64,000 nt of DNA, taken from positions 6,921,561 to 6,985,560 of the forward strand of contig NC_088775.1 in NCBI RefSeq assembly GCF_954871325.1, written 5' to 3'. The position numbers were made by a program, and so were the translations under genes. Shown here piece by piece: positions 11,768 to 24,100 of the stretch (its first letter is position 1; every line of letters begins with the position of its first letter). Source of the stretch: Gordionus sp. m RMFG-2023 (lineage: Eukaryota; Nematomorpha; Gordioida; Chordodea; Parachordodidae). Under the pieces are notes generated by a model, which searched no databases, was not told where the DNA came from, and saw only the letters and a list, made by a program, of their open reading frames with translations.

Positions 11768-13289
11768 TAGTGATTTTGAAGAGTTTACAAATAGTGAGCT
11801 AATGTCCTATTTACCACTCTAACTACGCCTATGCCAGCATGTGTAGAGTATACCTAACCTTTGAATTAAAGAATTTTTGGTCATGAATACTTGAATATTT
11901 TTTATTTTAAATGGAATATTTATGTTAAGTAAAATTAGTTATTATCAAGTAGGGAAGGGATAAAATATATATTTAGACAAAATATGGAGAGAGCATTAAA
12001 TATTGTCACAATTAAAATTTGTTATAAAAGAAACAAGAGTCATATATGTCTGATCTTTGTAAACAGAATTTTAACTCGAATAAAAAGAGTTACAGGGCTG
12101 GATATTTTTAATTTAATAAAATAAAATTTGTTAAAATTTATGACAGGATTTCACATGTATATAGAGAGTTATTTTAAAGGTATATTAAATTTTTATATTT
12201 ATTAAATGAGATATAAAATTCAGAAAGGGGTATTTATAGGAATTATCAGAATACAGAAGTAGAGAATTTATACGGAGTATTTAATGTGGTGAAAATGGGA
12301 AATTTCTTATAAAAATATATATAAAATAAAATTTTTGTGGTAGAAAATTTTTATGTGTTTATATATATATATATATGATTTTATAGAAATGTAAAATTAG
12401 TGATTATAATTATGGCAAGGATATAAATTTGTATAATTGGGTAATTTACAAAAAATGAAACATATGATATGATTATTTATTGTTAAATGATAGAGGTGAT
12501 GAATTTAAATTTAGAAATTTTATCAATCGGATTCATTTTAAATGAAAAATTGTAAAACATTTAAATTTAAAGAAATTTTATCATTATGATTTGTGTAATG
12601 ATAAGGTGCAAAACAGTTAAATTAAATTTTTTTTATCAATATGATTGGTTTTTAATTATAAAATGTGACATGAAAATTGGAAAAAATATTATCATGACTT
12701 GTTGTAATGATGTGATATAAAATTTTTAAATTCATATCATCATAACTTGCGTTAATAAGGTGTAAAATATGTGAATTTAAAGAAGTCTTCTTATTTGATG
12801 GGTTTGCTTTGCATTGTTTCAAGGATTATCTTAAAGATTTTAGAAAATTAAATTTTTCTTTGAAAGGATAAATCACTTTGATTATGTATATTTAATGAAA
12901 TTGTATTTACATGTAATCTATATTTTAAATATTAGTCATTTAAAAAGAAATATATATAATATATGTTTCATTAAACCCCTGGTGAATTTAATTTTGACAA
13001 GTTATAAATTAAAAGATATAAAATAATTTAATATATTTATAAAATATTGTTAATACTTATTTATTTTAAAAAATATGAATCTTAGATAAATAAATTTAAA
13101 TAAAATATTATTAAAAAAATATTTTATTTTTTTCTCAAGATGGCATTATATATTTAGTAATTTAGGTATGCATGAAAATTGTTTATAAAAAATATGTAAT
13201 TATTATTGTCATATTAAATATATTTAAACCTATTTATTTAAATTATACGAGTTAACAGTATTACTCCAAAATAAAAATGGAGTTGACAA

Positions 13290-13520
13290 GGTCGCCACCT
13301 CCGGCATAAAGCTATAAATATTATCATCCATAACGCTCTTATTAAGGCTAAAATACCTAACATCTTAGAACCAACAAACCTCTCTTTACAAGATGGTCTC
13401 AGACCTGACGGTTTAACCTGAACCCCATGGTCCAATGAGAAATCCCTAATTTGGGACGCAACCTGCGTCTCTTCCTTTCCCTCATCAATTAATTCAACCC
13501 TCTTACTAGCGGGGAAAATA
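13290..13520 (+). pseudogene. LINE ORF2 C-terminal fragment
   Basis: A conceptual reading on the plus strand gives RHKAINIIIHNALIKAKIPN, then ILEPTNL, GLRPDGLT, TPW and SLIWDATCV. This is the conserved block downstream of the reverse transcriptase in a widespread invertebrate non-LTR retrotransposon group (typical form: RPDGLTLIPW, then LIWDxTCVDTL). An in-frame stop interrupts it and both ends are lost. Confidence 0.7.
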
Positions 13521-16211
13521 AAAAAATTAATAAATACTCAATACTAAATAACTTTATTTTTCAACCCATAGTCATTGCAACTAATGGCAATTTCTCACAA
13601 TCAACATATTATTTTTTTTTAATTTTAGCACGTAAAATTTTTAACATTACAAACAAAAAATGCGAATCAATTTTTCTTAAACAAAAACTCCAATTAGAAA
13701 TTTTTAAACATAATTATACCTGTTTTTCAGGAACATTTTTACTATAAGCTCTTTTTAGAGCCATCGATATTTTTAAAATATACATTCACTTTTAATATAT
13801 ATATATATTCATTTTTTATTTTTATATTTTGTTTACTTGTTTTAAAGATAAATTAGATAAATAAAATTAAAATTCTAAAAAAAAAAATTTATAGTTGGGA
13901 TGGCCATATTTAAATATACATTTATAGGACAAATTTGATTTTTTAAATATTAAAATGAAATTTGTGAAAACTAAAAAATTTGTAAAGTTATTATTCCCCC
14001 CCCCTCCCCCGGTTATGTTTATGATACATTTTATGGACCAATTACGTTTTTAATAATGTCTTATTCTGAATCTGTTACATAATATGTACTATATTAACTT
14101 TTATTTTTATTATTACTCAATTTATATTACTTTTAAAATTGTTAATATGAATTTGCAGTTATGTTTAATAAAAGTAATTGATTTAAATTTTATAAAAAAA
14201 GATATATTTTTAATGATATATAAAGCTCATGAGAAAATTATTGTTTAATAGTAACAATTTTTATACTTAATTGATAAAATAAAGAAATCTTCCTTATATT
14301 TAAATTGAGCTAAATCCCTATTACTAATACCCAAACTACAAAGCAATTCCTCCAAGACCGACGTCTAATATTCTATTTTAAACTAGACTTTTCCCCGCAT
14401 GTCTTTAGAATCTAAACCCCCAAGTCTAAATCTCATGGGTGCATTTCAAATGTTACGTCGTTCAATTATTTAGCATCTTTCACTGCAATTCGAACACTCA
14501 AATAGAAAATAAGTCTAAATCCCACAGGAAAAAAAAGGTCCATGCTAGATGGGCTATCAGTACACTCCCAACAAAACATTCTTCAACATTCAGGTCGGAA
14601 TATTTCTATAAGAAATTTTAAATAATCTTAGCCATATTGTACAAATTTGAGAAATTATTTTTTCCGGCAATTTACATTTATTTTCATGTTCCGGGCAGCG
14701 TCCCCGGAATTGACTTCAGACCAACAGGCATCATATAATAATTTACTATGTATAAAATAAATTGTATTTTGTTAGAATATTTCAAAAGTGAATCTGGTTA
14801 CAGTTTTTTTATTTTTGATGGAATTACATTTAAAACTTTAATTAAAAGAAAACTGATTAGATAAATTATGATAATCATTTTACACCATAAGAATTCATTT
14901 ATTTTTCTTATCTTCTTTAATGCTGATTTACTTGAAATAGATTCCTATGGCTGACTTTCGCCTCTTTTGTTATATGAAGTAAAAATTCATTGATTTAAAG
15001 ATATTCTGTTAAGATTGATCATCTAAAAGTGTTATGACCAGTTATTATTTTTTTTAAGGTAAGCTGATTAAGTGGAATAGGAAATTTATATCTTCAAGTT
15101 CTAATCAGTTGGTAGTGCAAATATTGAGTCTAGGGAGCTCGGTTAAAGCTACATCTATGCCAATATGTGTAAAGTACACCTACCCCGTAATTTTAAGATG
15201 AATATATATATTTTTTAATTTATATGGAAAACATAGGTAAACAAATAAGTAATAATTGAAGGTAGTTCAAGGGCAATAAAATTTTCAAAATTGACAAGGT
15301 AAAAATACATCTCGTAATACAATTTTGGCGAAATCGGTCCAAAATTAAATGGAAGAGCGATATAAATGGTTTAAGGACGACAAATAATTTAAATATTAAT
15401 AAAAATATACACAAGAGGTGTGCAACAAGCAAGAAAAATAAAATAATCTTAAAAAATTAGGTTGGCGGGCTAAACAAGATTTATAGATTAATGATGAGCA
15501 AGTGGTTCAATTTTCTTTTTTAAACCATGAGGGGGTACATGGGCAAAATCCGGTTGTCAGATGTCCCGATTTTTATACGCCATTCATTAAATTACGCTTT
15601 CTCACGATTATCGATCACAAATATGTCTGTTCTCGTATATCATTTTATGCAAATTCCCCCTATACAATCTCAACCCCCACCACACCTTTCTCCCCCATAA
15701 ATGTATACAATGTGTCACTATTAAAAAATAAATTTTTAAGAATTAGTAAAATTTAGTTACTTTAAAATAATGACTATAATTTGTATTTTTTTTAAAAAAT
15801 AAGCATTTTTATAAAAAAAAGTAAAAATCCAAAATAATTTTTATATATACAATATATTCAAAGTCCCACTACGATAAAATGTATGGCATAAACCCCCAAT
15901 TATTAGTGCCCCCCCCCTCTTCAATAGGAAAATCCTGGAGACACGCCTATGTAATCAATGATTTTAGATTTATTAAATAAAATTTTCCCTTAGTTTATAA
16001 TTTCTTTTCATTTCTATTTTTATTCCTATAATTTAAATTATATATAAATTACATGTTATATACCTAAATACCTAGACTATTTGTGGATTAGAGAAGATAA
16101 AGATAGTTGAAATGCAATTTAAAATACGATACAAAATTTAATATCCAGCAATTCAATGTGAAAAACATTCAAGAATTCAAAAAAATGTATATCCAATAAT
16201 CACTAAAAAAT
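13521..16211. other. AT-rich, gene-free stretch
   Basis: Mostly A/T with a C-rich run near 13996-14010. Around 14290-14640 base composition rises to near-exon level, but no family could be recognised. No RNA genes seen. Confidence 0.5.
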
Positions 16212-16340
16212 AGTGGTGTAAACGTTACTTCAAAAAAGAAACGCGTTACTCTTTACTTCTGTAAAATAGAACGCGTTACCATTACTCGCTACCTTATGAA
16301 AAAAGGAACGCACATTACTGGCTATTAAAAAAAACAGGGT
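16212..16340. mobile_element. hAT-like terminus
   Basis: Begins TAGTGGTGTAAACGTTAC and carries several AACGCGTTAC motifs, resembling the ends of the hAT elements at 24167 and 55589. The partner end was not found. Confidence 0.4.
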
Positions 16341-16835
16341 TACTCTTTTCTTAAAAAAATATACAAAAAAAAAATTTTCCTCCTAGATTTTATATAAATA
16401 AAATTATGCAAAAAATAATATATAATAAGATATCTTTTTATAATAAATTATATAATTTATAAATAAAATAATACAAAAAAAATATATTATAAGATAAGAT
16501 ATTTGTGTAATAATTTTTTATTTTTTTTACAATTGATTTTTAAAATTTTGATCAGATAAACAAAAGTGCCGTTCAAATGGTACAGAGAATGGGAGGGTTA
16601 TATTATATTCGATAAATAAAAATTAAATTTAAGAGTAATCTTTAATTTGTAAAAAGCTAAGTTCATAATCAAAAGATTCTTCATTCATATTTTCATCCAA
16701 TTATTATTTTTTTATCTTTATTATAAAATAATCTGTAATGTGTTGTTTTTGGAAGGAATCGAATCTATCTTTTCTTTGTCAAAATCTTATCTCAAACAGG
16801 AAATAAGTTCAAGCTTCCTTTTTTTGTTGATAACA

Positions 16836-18130
16836 TTTTAAACTAAATGGTAAATTAGATATTTACCCTTCATGTGATGATAAATCAATTAAAAATATAA
16901 CTATCTTCGAGGTGGGAAAAAATTTTCAAAATTTTGGATACGACTGGGCTTGGAACCTCAAAATTTATATTAGCTTGCACCTGACATGGGAATATCTTTT
17001 ACAAATTATTAAGGGTTGAGCTGGGCTGGATAAACTTTTTATGCTTCCTAATATTGTGAGCTTGGACCTGGCATGACACTATCGTAAAAAATGAATAAAA
17101 ATTTCATTCCCCGTTTCTTAATAATTTGTAATATTTAGTAAATAATGCATTACTTTCCTATGTATAAACATTATAAAAGAGAATAATGACAAAATAAGGT
17201 CTGCCCTAATATTAATTATGTTTTTTTTACATTTTAAACTAATGGGTAAATCAGATATTTACACTTCATGTGATGATAAATCTTAAAAATTTAACTATCT
17301 CCTAGGTGGGAAAAAATTTTCAAAATTATATTGAATACGACTGGGCATGGAACCTCAAAATTTATATTAGCTTGCACCTGACATGGGAATATCTTTTACA
17401 AATTATTAAGGGTTGAGCTGGGCTTGATAAACTTTTTTATAATTGTATGCTTCCTAATATTGTGAGCTTGGACCTGGCATGACACTATCGTAAAAAGTGA
17501 ATAAAAATCTCATTCCCCATCATTGGGCTTTCTTAATAATTTGTGATATTTAATAAATAATGTATTACTTTCCTATGTATAAACATTGGTATAAAAGAGA
17601 ATTATGACAAAATAAGGTCTGACCTAATATTAATTATGTTTTTTTTACATTTTAAACTAATTGGTAAATCAAATATTTACCCTTCATGTGATGATAAATC
17701 AATTAAAAATTTAAATATCTCCGAGGTGGGAAAAAATTTTCAAAATTATATTGGATACGACTGGGCTTGGAACCTCAAAATTAATATTAACTTGCACCTG
17801 ACATGGGAATATCTTTTACAAATTATTAAGGGTTGAGCTGGGCTTGATAAACTTTTTTATAATTGTATGCTTCCTAATATTGTGAGCTTGGACCTGGCAT
17901 GACACTATCGTAAAAATGAATAAAAATCTCATTCCCCATCATTGGGCTTTCTTAATAATTTGTGATATTTAATAAATAATGTATTACTTTCCTATGTATA
18001 AACATTGGTATAAACTCAAGACTTGATCAATGGACATGGGAATATCTTTTACAAATTATTAAGGGTAGCTGGGCTTGATAAACTTTTTTTATAATTATAT
18101 GCTTCCTTAATTATATGCTTCGTAATATTG
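16836..18130. repeat. Satellite-like tandem array, unit about 0.39-0.42 kb
   Basis: Units start near 16841, 17231 and 17647 (ACATTTTAAACTAA) and share blocks such as GAGGTGGGAAAAAATTTTC, CTTGCACCTGACATGGGAAT and GAGCTTGGACCTGGCATGAC. A truncated fourth copy follows near 18028-18120. Copies are close to identical apart from small indels. The short open frame at 17636-17836 is repeat sequence, not a gene. Confidence 0.9.
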
Positions 18131-18186
18131 TGCCTCCTACATTTGCATTAATTTTGAAAAAAAATTCCCAAGCCTAGAGATATAAA

Positions 18187-18412
18187 ATATTAATAATTTG
18201 TAATTAGTAAATAATGTATTACTTTTTGGTTTTAATATGGCCGCCCATAGTTGAATAGAAAATTTAAGTTATAGGATCATCTGTTTGTATAAAATAAATA
18301 AATAAAATCAACAATAGTAAATAATGTATTACTTTTTGGTTTTAATATGGGCTCCTACAGTTGCATAGAAAATTTAAGTTATAGGATCATCTGTTTGTAT
18401 AAAATAAATAAA
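18187..18412. repeat. Direct duplication of about 115 bp
   Basis: The block TAAATAATGTATTACTTTTT through AGGATCATCTGTTTGTATAA occurs twice in tandem (from about 18209 and from about 18319) with few differences. It adjoins the satellite array and may be derived from its edge. Confidence 0.8.
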
Positions 18413-18443
18413 TTAATTAAACAAATAAAAAATAAATACGTAC

Positions 18444-18540
18444 CGATGACATGACGTAACGATGACATGACGCAGCGATGACATGACTTAGCAATGACAT
18501 GACGTAGCGATGACATGACGTCCCGATGACGTAGTGAGGA
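18444..18540. repeat. 16-bp minisatellite
   Basis: Five to six units of the form GATGACATGACGTAGC in tandem with single-base variation. CG content is far above the surroundings. Confidence 0.9.
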
Positions 18541-18959
18541 CATCGGAAAATTATAATATAGATATTTATTGAGCTCCATTTATATGATTAATTTACTTGT
18601 GCTTGAAGAATTGGAAAATATTTGATTTGTAGAAATATTTTACATGTTTTCCCAGCATTATTCTTTTTAAAATATATAATTCTTTAACATTATGTAAAGA
18701 ATTTGATGGATTTTTTTCATTTACATCAATAGTCATTTTTCACCCCCTGTAGAGTGTGGTGATAATATTATCAACTTCTATGATTTAAATATCCATTTCT
18801 AAAAATAAAAATATAATACCACCTACCCTACTAAATTAAATTACTTGACGACGAATGAATTGAATGAAACGGAAGAATATAAACAGTAAGAGAATGAGAT
18901 ATCATAAAGTGTTAATTAAATAATCTTGTTTTATGTGTTCATGTACATGCACATTAAAA

Positions 18960-19106
18960 ACGTAGTATAGTAAATTTTTATCTTCTTTAATCGGTCTTCG
19001 GTCGGACCGGACTGAACTATCGAACCGTCTTATCGGACCGGACCGTCCCGTGGGACACAAGAGTCTGATGAGAACGCCTTGGACCGGACCATTGCAAACA
19101 CTAGCA
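18960..19106. mobile_element. GC-rich hAT-like MITE end
   Basis: Contains several GGACCGGACC blocks and ends GGACCATTGCAAACACTA, the kind of terminus seen in non-autonomous hAT elements. The GGTCCGGACC core resembles the element at 52756-53416. The left end is unclear. Confidence 0.45.
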
Positions 19107-19839
19107 AGTATGATTAAGAAAACTATCTTATTAAATTAAAATAAAGAATTACATTGTGATACTATATTTACAAAATTTCCACTTTATATAATTTTATTTA
19201 ATATAAATTAGAATATAAAATAAAATGAAATAAGTTAGTAAAAATGGCGATATATTTTATAAAAGGTCATACGATTATTATAATTGTTATAATTATTATA
19301 AATTATTTTAAATAATATTATGATTTTTAAATAATTTTATATTATATTTTTATAATTTATTTAGATTAATTTTATAGTATATTTTTATAATATTATAATT
19401 TAATTAATATTAAAATTAAATCTTTTTAAACATCTATAACAATTTGTGGTATTTTTTGGTGAGTTACATAACATGGGATTTTAATTATACACATGGCAAC
19501 TATCTATTTTATATATTTTTTAAAACTTTTATTATACAATACCTTTTCGGTTATGGTAAAGGTTAAGGAAAAAATACAAATGAGCATTTATTATATAAAA
19601 AAGTGAATAATATTACAATGGCTATAGTTAAGAGTTATGGGGGAAATACAGATGTCCAATATGCTTAATATATATTCAAAAAGGGCCTATAAATTCAATT
19701 CTATGTTTGATTAAAAATTATGCCAAGTGGTTTGCTTCAAAAAAATTGTTAGCCATTTTTAGATGTACATCGTTTTAAATATAGTAGGGGTGATTTAATT
19801 TTAACCAACCTATAAATAACATAGATATATTTTTTTTCC

Positions 19840-20880
19840 TATTTAGATTTCACCTTTTCTGGTGGTAAGCTCCTTCAATATCATTCTACACTTAATGTTA
19901 TTCATACTATCTCATTTATCTAATTTATACTTCTTCATATTGGCTCTAACTTTATAGCCCCATTGAAGTTTTGGTCTTCCTCTTTTACGTTTGACCATCA
20001 TTTCCAAACGATCAACCTAATTTCCTAAGTAGTTCATAGGCCTTCTTATTGTGTGCCCAGACTAAGTCTGTTTACCATTATCTTCGTCTTAATGAGCACT
20101 ACCTTTAAACTTCCTAGTATTCTTGTACTGCGCACTTTATTCTTTCTTGTTACCCAAGCAATCATCCTCAGCATTTTCATCTCCATAGTTTCTAGACTTC
20201 TCTCGTCTAATTCTTTGGTTGGCCATGTTTCTGAACTATATAGAATAGTTGGTTGTACTATGGAACTATAAATTTTTCCCTTCAATTTGTGTAGGATTTT
20301 TTTTATCAAAGAGCACTCCAGATAAAGATCTCTACTTTAACCACCTTTGATTAATTTTACTCTTTATCTCTTTCTCTACTGTGCCGTTTGTTTGTATAGT
20401 GGAGCCCAAATATTTGCAGCTTCAAGCCGATATCTGTCATTCATTTATATCAATGCTCTCTGTTTCATCTCCTCCTATCACCATATACTCAGTTTTTTCT
20501 CTATTTACTTTTAGTCCGTGCTTTTCTAGGAGATTTATCCAAATCTTTCTTTCATTTCATCCTTGGAATCGGCAAGTATCACAATATCATCTGCAAATAT
20601 CATATTCCACGGGACTTTTTGAGGTATAGAATGTGATAATACATCTATTAAATGAAGAGAAGTGGGCTGAGAGCCGACCCTCGATGAACTCCCTCGGCTA
20701 TTGTGAAGCCTGCTGAAGTTCCTGTTGTGCTACGGACAATTGTTATATGGCCCATACACATATCCTCTATTTTTCTTATAAATTTTTCGGGAACCTTTTT
20801 CTGGCGTAACGACCATCAGATAAGTTTTCTTAGGGTTCTATCCTTTTCTAGATCGAGATTTGTATTAAATTACTTTTAAT
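19840..20880 (-). pseudogene. RTE-type LINE reverse-transcriptase fragment
   Basis: On the minus strand, order 5' to 3': VPEKFIRKIEDMCMGHITIV, TTGTSAGFTI, VHRGSALSPLLFI, then VPWNMIFADDIVILADSKDE with the catalytic F-A-D-D box, and YSSIVQPTILYSSETWPTKE, MKMLRMIAWVTRKNKVR near the end. This order is that of RTE/BovB-like reverse transcriptases. Several frame changes and stops show it is dead; both ends are missing. Confidence 0.85.
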
Positions 20881-21127
20881 TTTAAACAATAATTTAAATT
20901 TACAAGCTATAATTTCAATTTCAATTATGAATAAAGAATATTTAAGTGTTATAATGTTTTTAAATCATTTTAATTTACCGCTAAATAAAATTTAAAAAAG
21001 ATTAAATAGACCAATCAAAAATGTGGGCGAACTTTACGATCAAATGATTTTACTATCATGTATGCAAAACCCTACATTAGATTTTGAATTTGTTATTTGT
21101 AATAAAATCCCTTTATCATAATTATAG

Positions 21128-24100
21128 GGTTTCGAAATTGATCTGACAATGACAGAAGAAATAAATGATATTAGATCTGAATTAAACGAAGATGAATTTG
21201 AAAAGTTAGAAAATTTACTTGAAGATGTTGCCAGTAAAAATAATTTGAGTGTTTTGAATGTTAAACACATTCTAAAAGTACAATATTATATATAAATAAT
21301 AATGTGCATTATATATTATATTATAGTGTCTTATAACTGATGATAAAGTGAAAAAGTTTTTAAAAAAATATATTAATGAAGATGAAGAATGTACCTCTGA
21401 TAATTATTTCTCAAATTTAACAATTCACATTGAAAAATCTGAATATAAAAATAAAATTTTAAATATTGTCAAGCATATTTGTGATAGTGATTTTCAGCCC
21501 AGAATAACAAGATTAAAAATGAGGGAATTAAAAAATAAAGGAGTAAATAAAGCATATTATTTTACATGTAGAAAAACTTATCTATTCTATACTATTTTAT
21601 TATATTAAGTTTCAAAAATTATATTTAATATAATTTATCCATATTTAAGGCACTCTGCTCTTCTATGTGGCCCATTTCACCACCAAATTTACATAAACCT
21701 GTTGTTATACCACATTATCAAAATGAAATTAATAATCATAACACTCTAAATGAAAATAAAGATAATGTTGATGTCATTAAATTTGGGGATGTTGACTATC
21801 CATCTGAAGATGAAAGTGATATAGATTTCCACTGTGAAAAAACTATGTTTGATGATATATTGAATATTGACAAAATTACTAAAGTAATAAAGATTATGTG
21901 TACATTTTGATGAAATATTCCTTTAAAGCATGCTATAGTGGAGACTGAGAAAATAGAGACTAATGATGAGAATATTATTATGAATAGTAAACATTAAAGA
22001 TTCATATTTTATTAATATAATATTATATTAATTAAAATAATAAATATAGAGGCTTGAAAATATTCTAAAATCTTATTTTTTATGAAAGATATTATATTGT
22101 GAATTGAATATATGATTAGTTTTTTCAAATGACTTAGTGATTGACCCAAAGTTCAGGTAGGCAGTGGCTAGGTGCCCCCAAAAATTCTAGCATTTTTTCT
22201 AGGTTCCCCCAAAAATTGGGGGTATATCAAATTTTTTCTAGGCGCCTCCAAAAATTAGGGGTATATAGAATATTTTCTAGGTGCCCCCAAATAGATACTT
22301 TTAAGCTTATTAGATACATATATTGAAATTATGGGGGCAATAAAAAAATTATTCATAAAATTTTTATTTAAAATCATAAAATTAATCTTATAAACATTTA
22401 ACGACATGTTGTAAAAAAATAATATTTTTTCCGTGGTTTTTTTAAAATATTTTGACACCTAAAATGATATCAATTAAGACATATATCACACATGACTGAA
22501 AGATCATCATTTAACAATATATGACACTCATGACATAGCCATACTTCTGCTAGTATATTTATATATAAAATATAAAGTAATTCCCAGACTTCCTCCATAA
22601 AATGTTTTTCAAGAATAGTAATATCTACATCATTATTTTCTATGCATCATATATCAAATGATGTTTGAACTAAGATATCATCCTTGCAAATTAATACATT
22701 GTTTACAAATTTTTCTATTGTCTTTAATGTACATAACTTTTTTATAACCCACAAAATTTTTCGATTTCTGATAGTAAGACATAAGCCTTAGGTTTAATTT
22801 CTGAAAAAAATATATTAATATTTTATAAAAATAAATTACTGATAAGCTTATTAGATGTATCTTGTATATTTTCTGAGGACTCCTGTAACGGTTATCTGTA
22901 TAAAAATATAGCCAATAAAAAATAAATATAAATACTTGAATTTATTTTATCTTTTAATAAGAAATCAATGAATTCTTTCTGCGAATTTGGTGGGTATGCT
23001 ATCAAATAAAATAATGTAAATAATTTTATATAAAATAAAATAACGATTTCTATATCGGTACTTTCTATATTTTTAACAATTTTATTTTTGTGAAATTTTC
23101 TTGATAAGCCTATTACTGTAAGATCAGAATTTTTATGTCTTCCCTGTCTTTTCATCCTAGCTGGCAATTTGATATTCTTTAATTTAATCTCCATATTTTC
23201 TTTATCTAAATTAGTAAAAGAAAATATTATAAATATAATAGTGCAAATTGCAAATAATATATACATTCTTCCTCTTTTTGTTGTTTGCTTCTATCAGTAA
23301 TCATATCTAAGATCTATAGAGATTTATAAATATAAATGAAAAAAATACTTAAGATAATTGTAAATACTTCTATATCAAGTTCATTAATTTGAGGATCTTA
23401 ATAAAGATTATTATAAAATAATATATATATTTCAAAATACCTATATTATTTGGAGAGGAAGCCATATGGAAAATTCGATGGGACATCAGCGAAGTCTAAT
23501 TAAAATTAAAATTATAATATATTAATATATATAAAAAAACCTCTCTCATTTGGAGAGGCAGTCATATCTGAGGAAAATTTAGTTGGGATATGAGCGAGGT
23601 CTGAAATAATTAAAGTAAAATGAAAAAATATATTATATTATATATATTTCAAAATACCTATAATATTTGGAGAGGAGGTCAATGATTGTATCACAAAGAA
23701 TAAACGATCATCTTGAATATATTCTTTGATAATGTCAAATTGTTTATCAAAGAAATCAAATTTATCTTGCGGTAGATGTGATATGTATTGAGCTTGTGAT
23801 ACTAGCTTTTGATAAATTTTATTATATTTGTCACGTTGTGATAATTTATTTTTGGGATTATATTTTGTAGTATGACTGTTGATTGAAATATCTGATGAAA
23901 ATTCTTAAAAATATAGAAAGTACCGATATAGAAATCGGTATTTTATTTTATATAAAATTATTTACATTATTTTATTTGATAGCATACCCACCAAATTCGC
24001 AGAAAGAATTCATTGATTTCTTTTTAAAAGATAAAATAAATTCAAGTATTTATATTTATTTTTTATTGGCTATATTTTATATAGATAACCGCATTTTACA

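Larger units (their letters stand above)
10679..13289. other. AT-rich spacer after the receptor gene
   Basis: Beyond the candidate poly(A) signal and the element at 11520-11767 I see no coding sequence. The stretch is A/T-dominated with TA-repeat patches (for example 12360-12377) and a C-run at 11734-11747. Confidence 0.6.

Noticed and set aside
17636-17836. Open frame in the satellite array
   Set aside because: It is repeat-unit sequence; sister units carry stops in the same frame.
20053-20271. Plus-strand open frame at the LINE
   Set aside because: The complementary strand encodes the recognisable reverse-transcriptase end; this is its antisense.
22255-22458. Minus-strand 67-codon frame at the left MULE end
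   Set aside because: Part of the mirrored arm; the conserved reading belongs to the transposase tail and inverted-repeat blocks.
23430-23690. CRISPR-like array
   Set aside because: Only three diverged copies, in an animal genome and inside a transposon; no cas genes.
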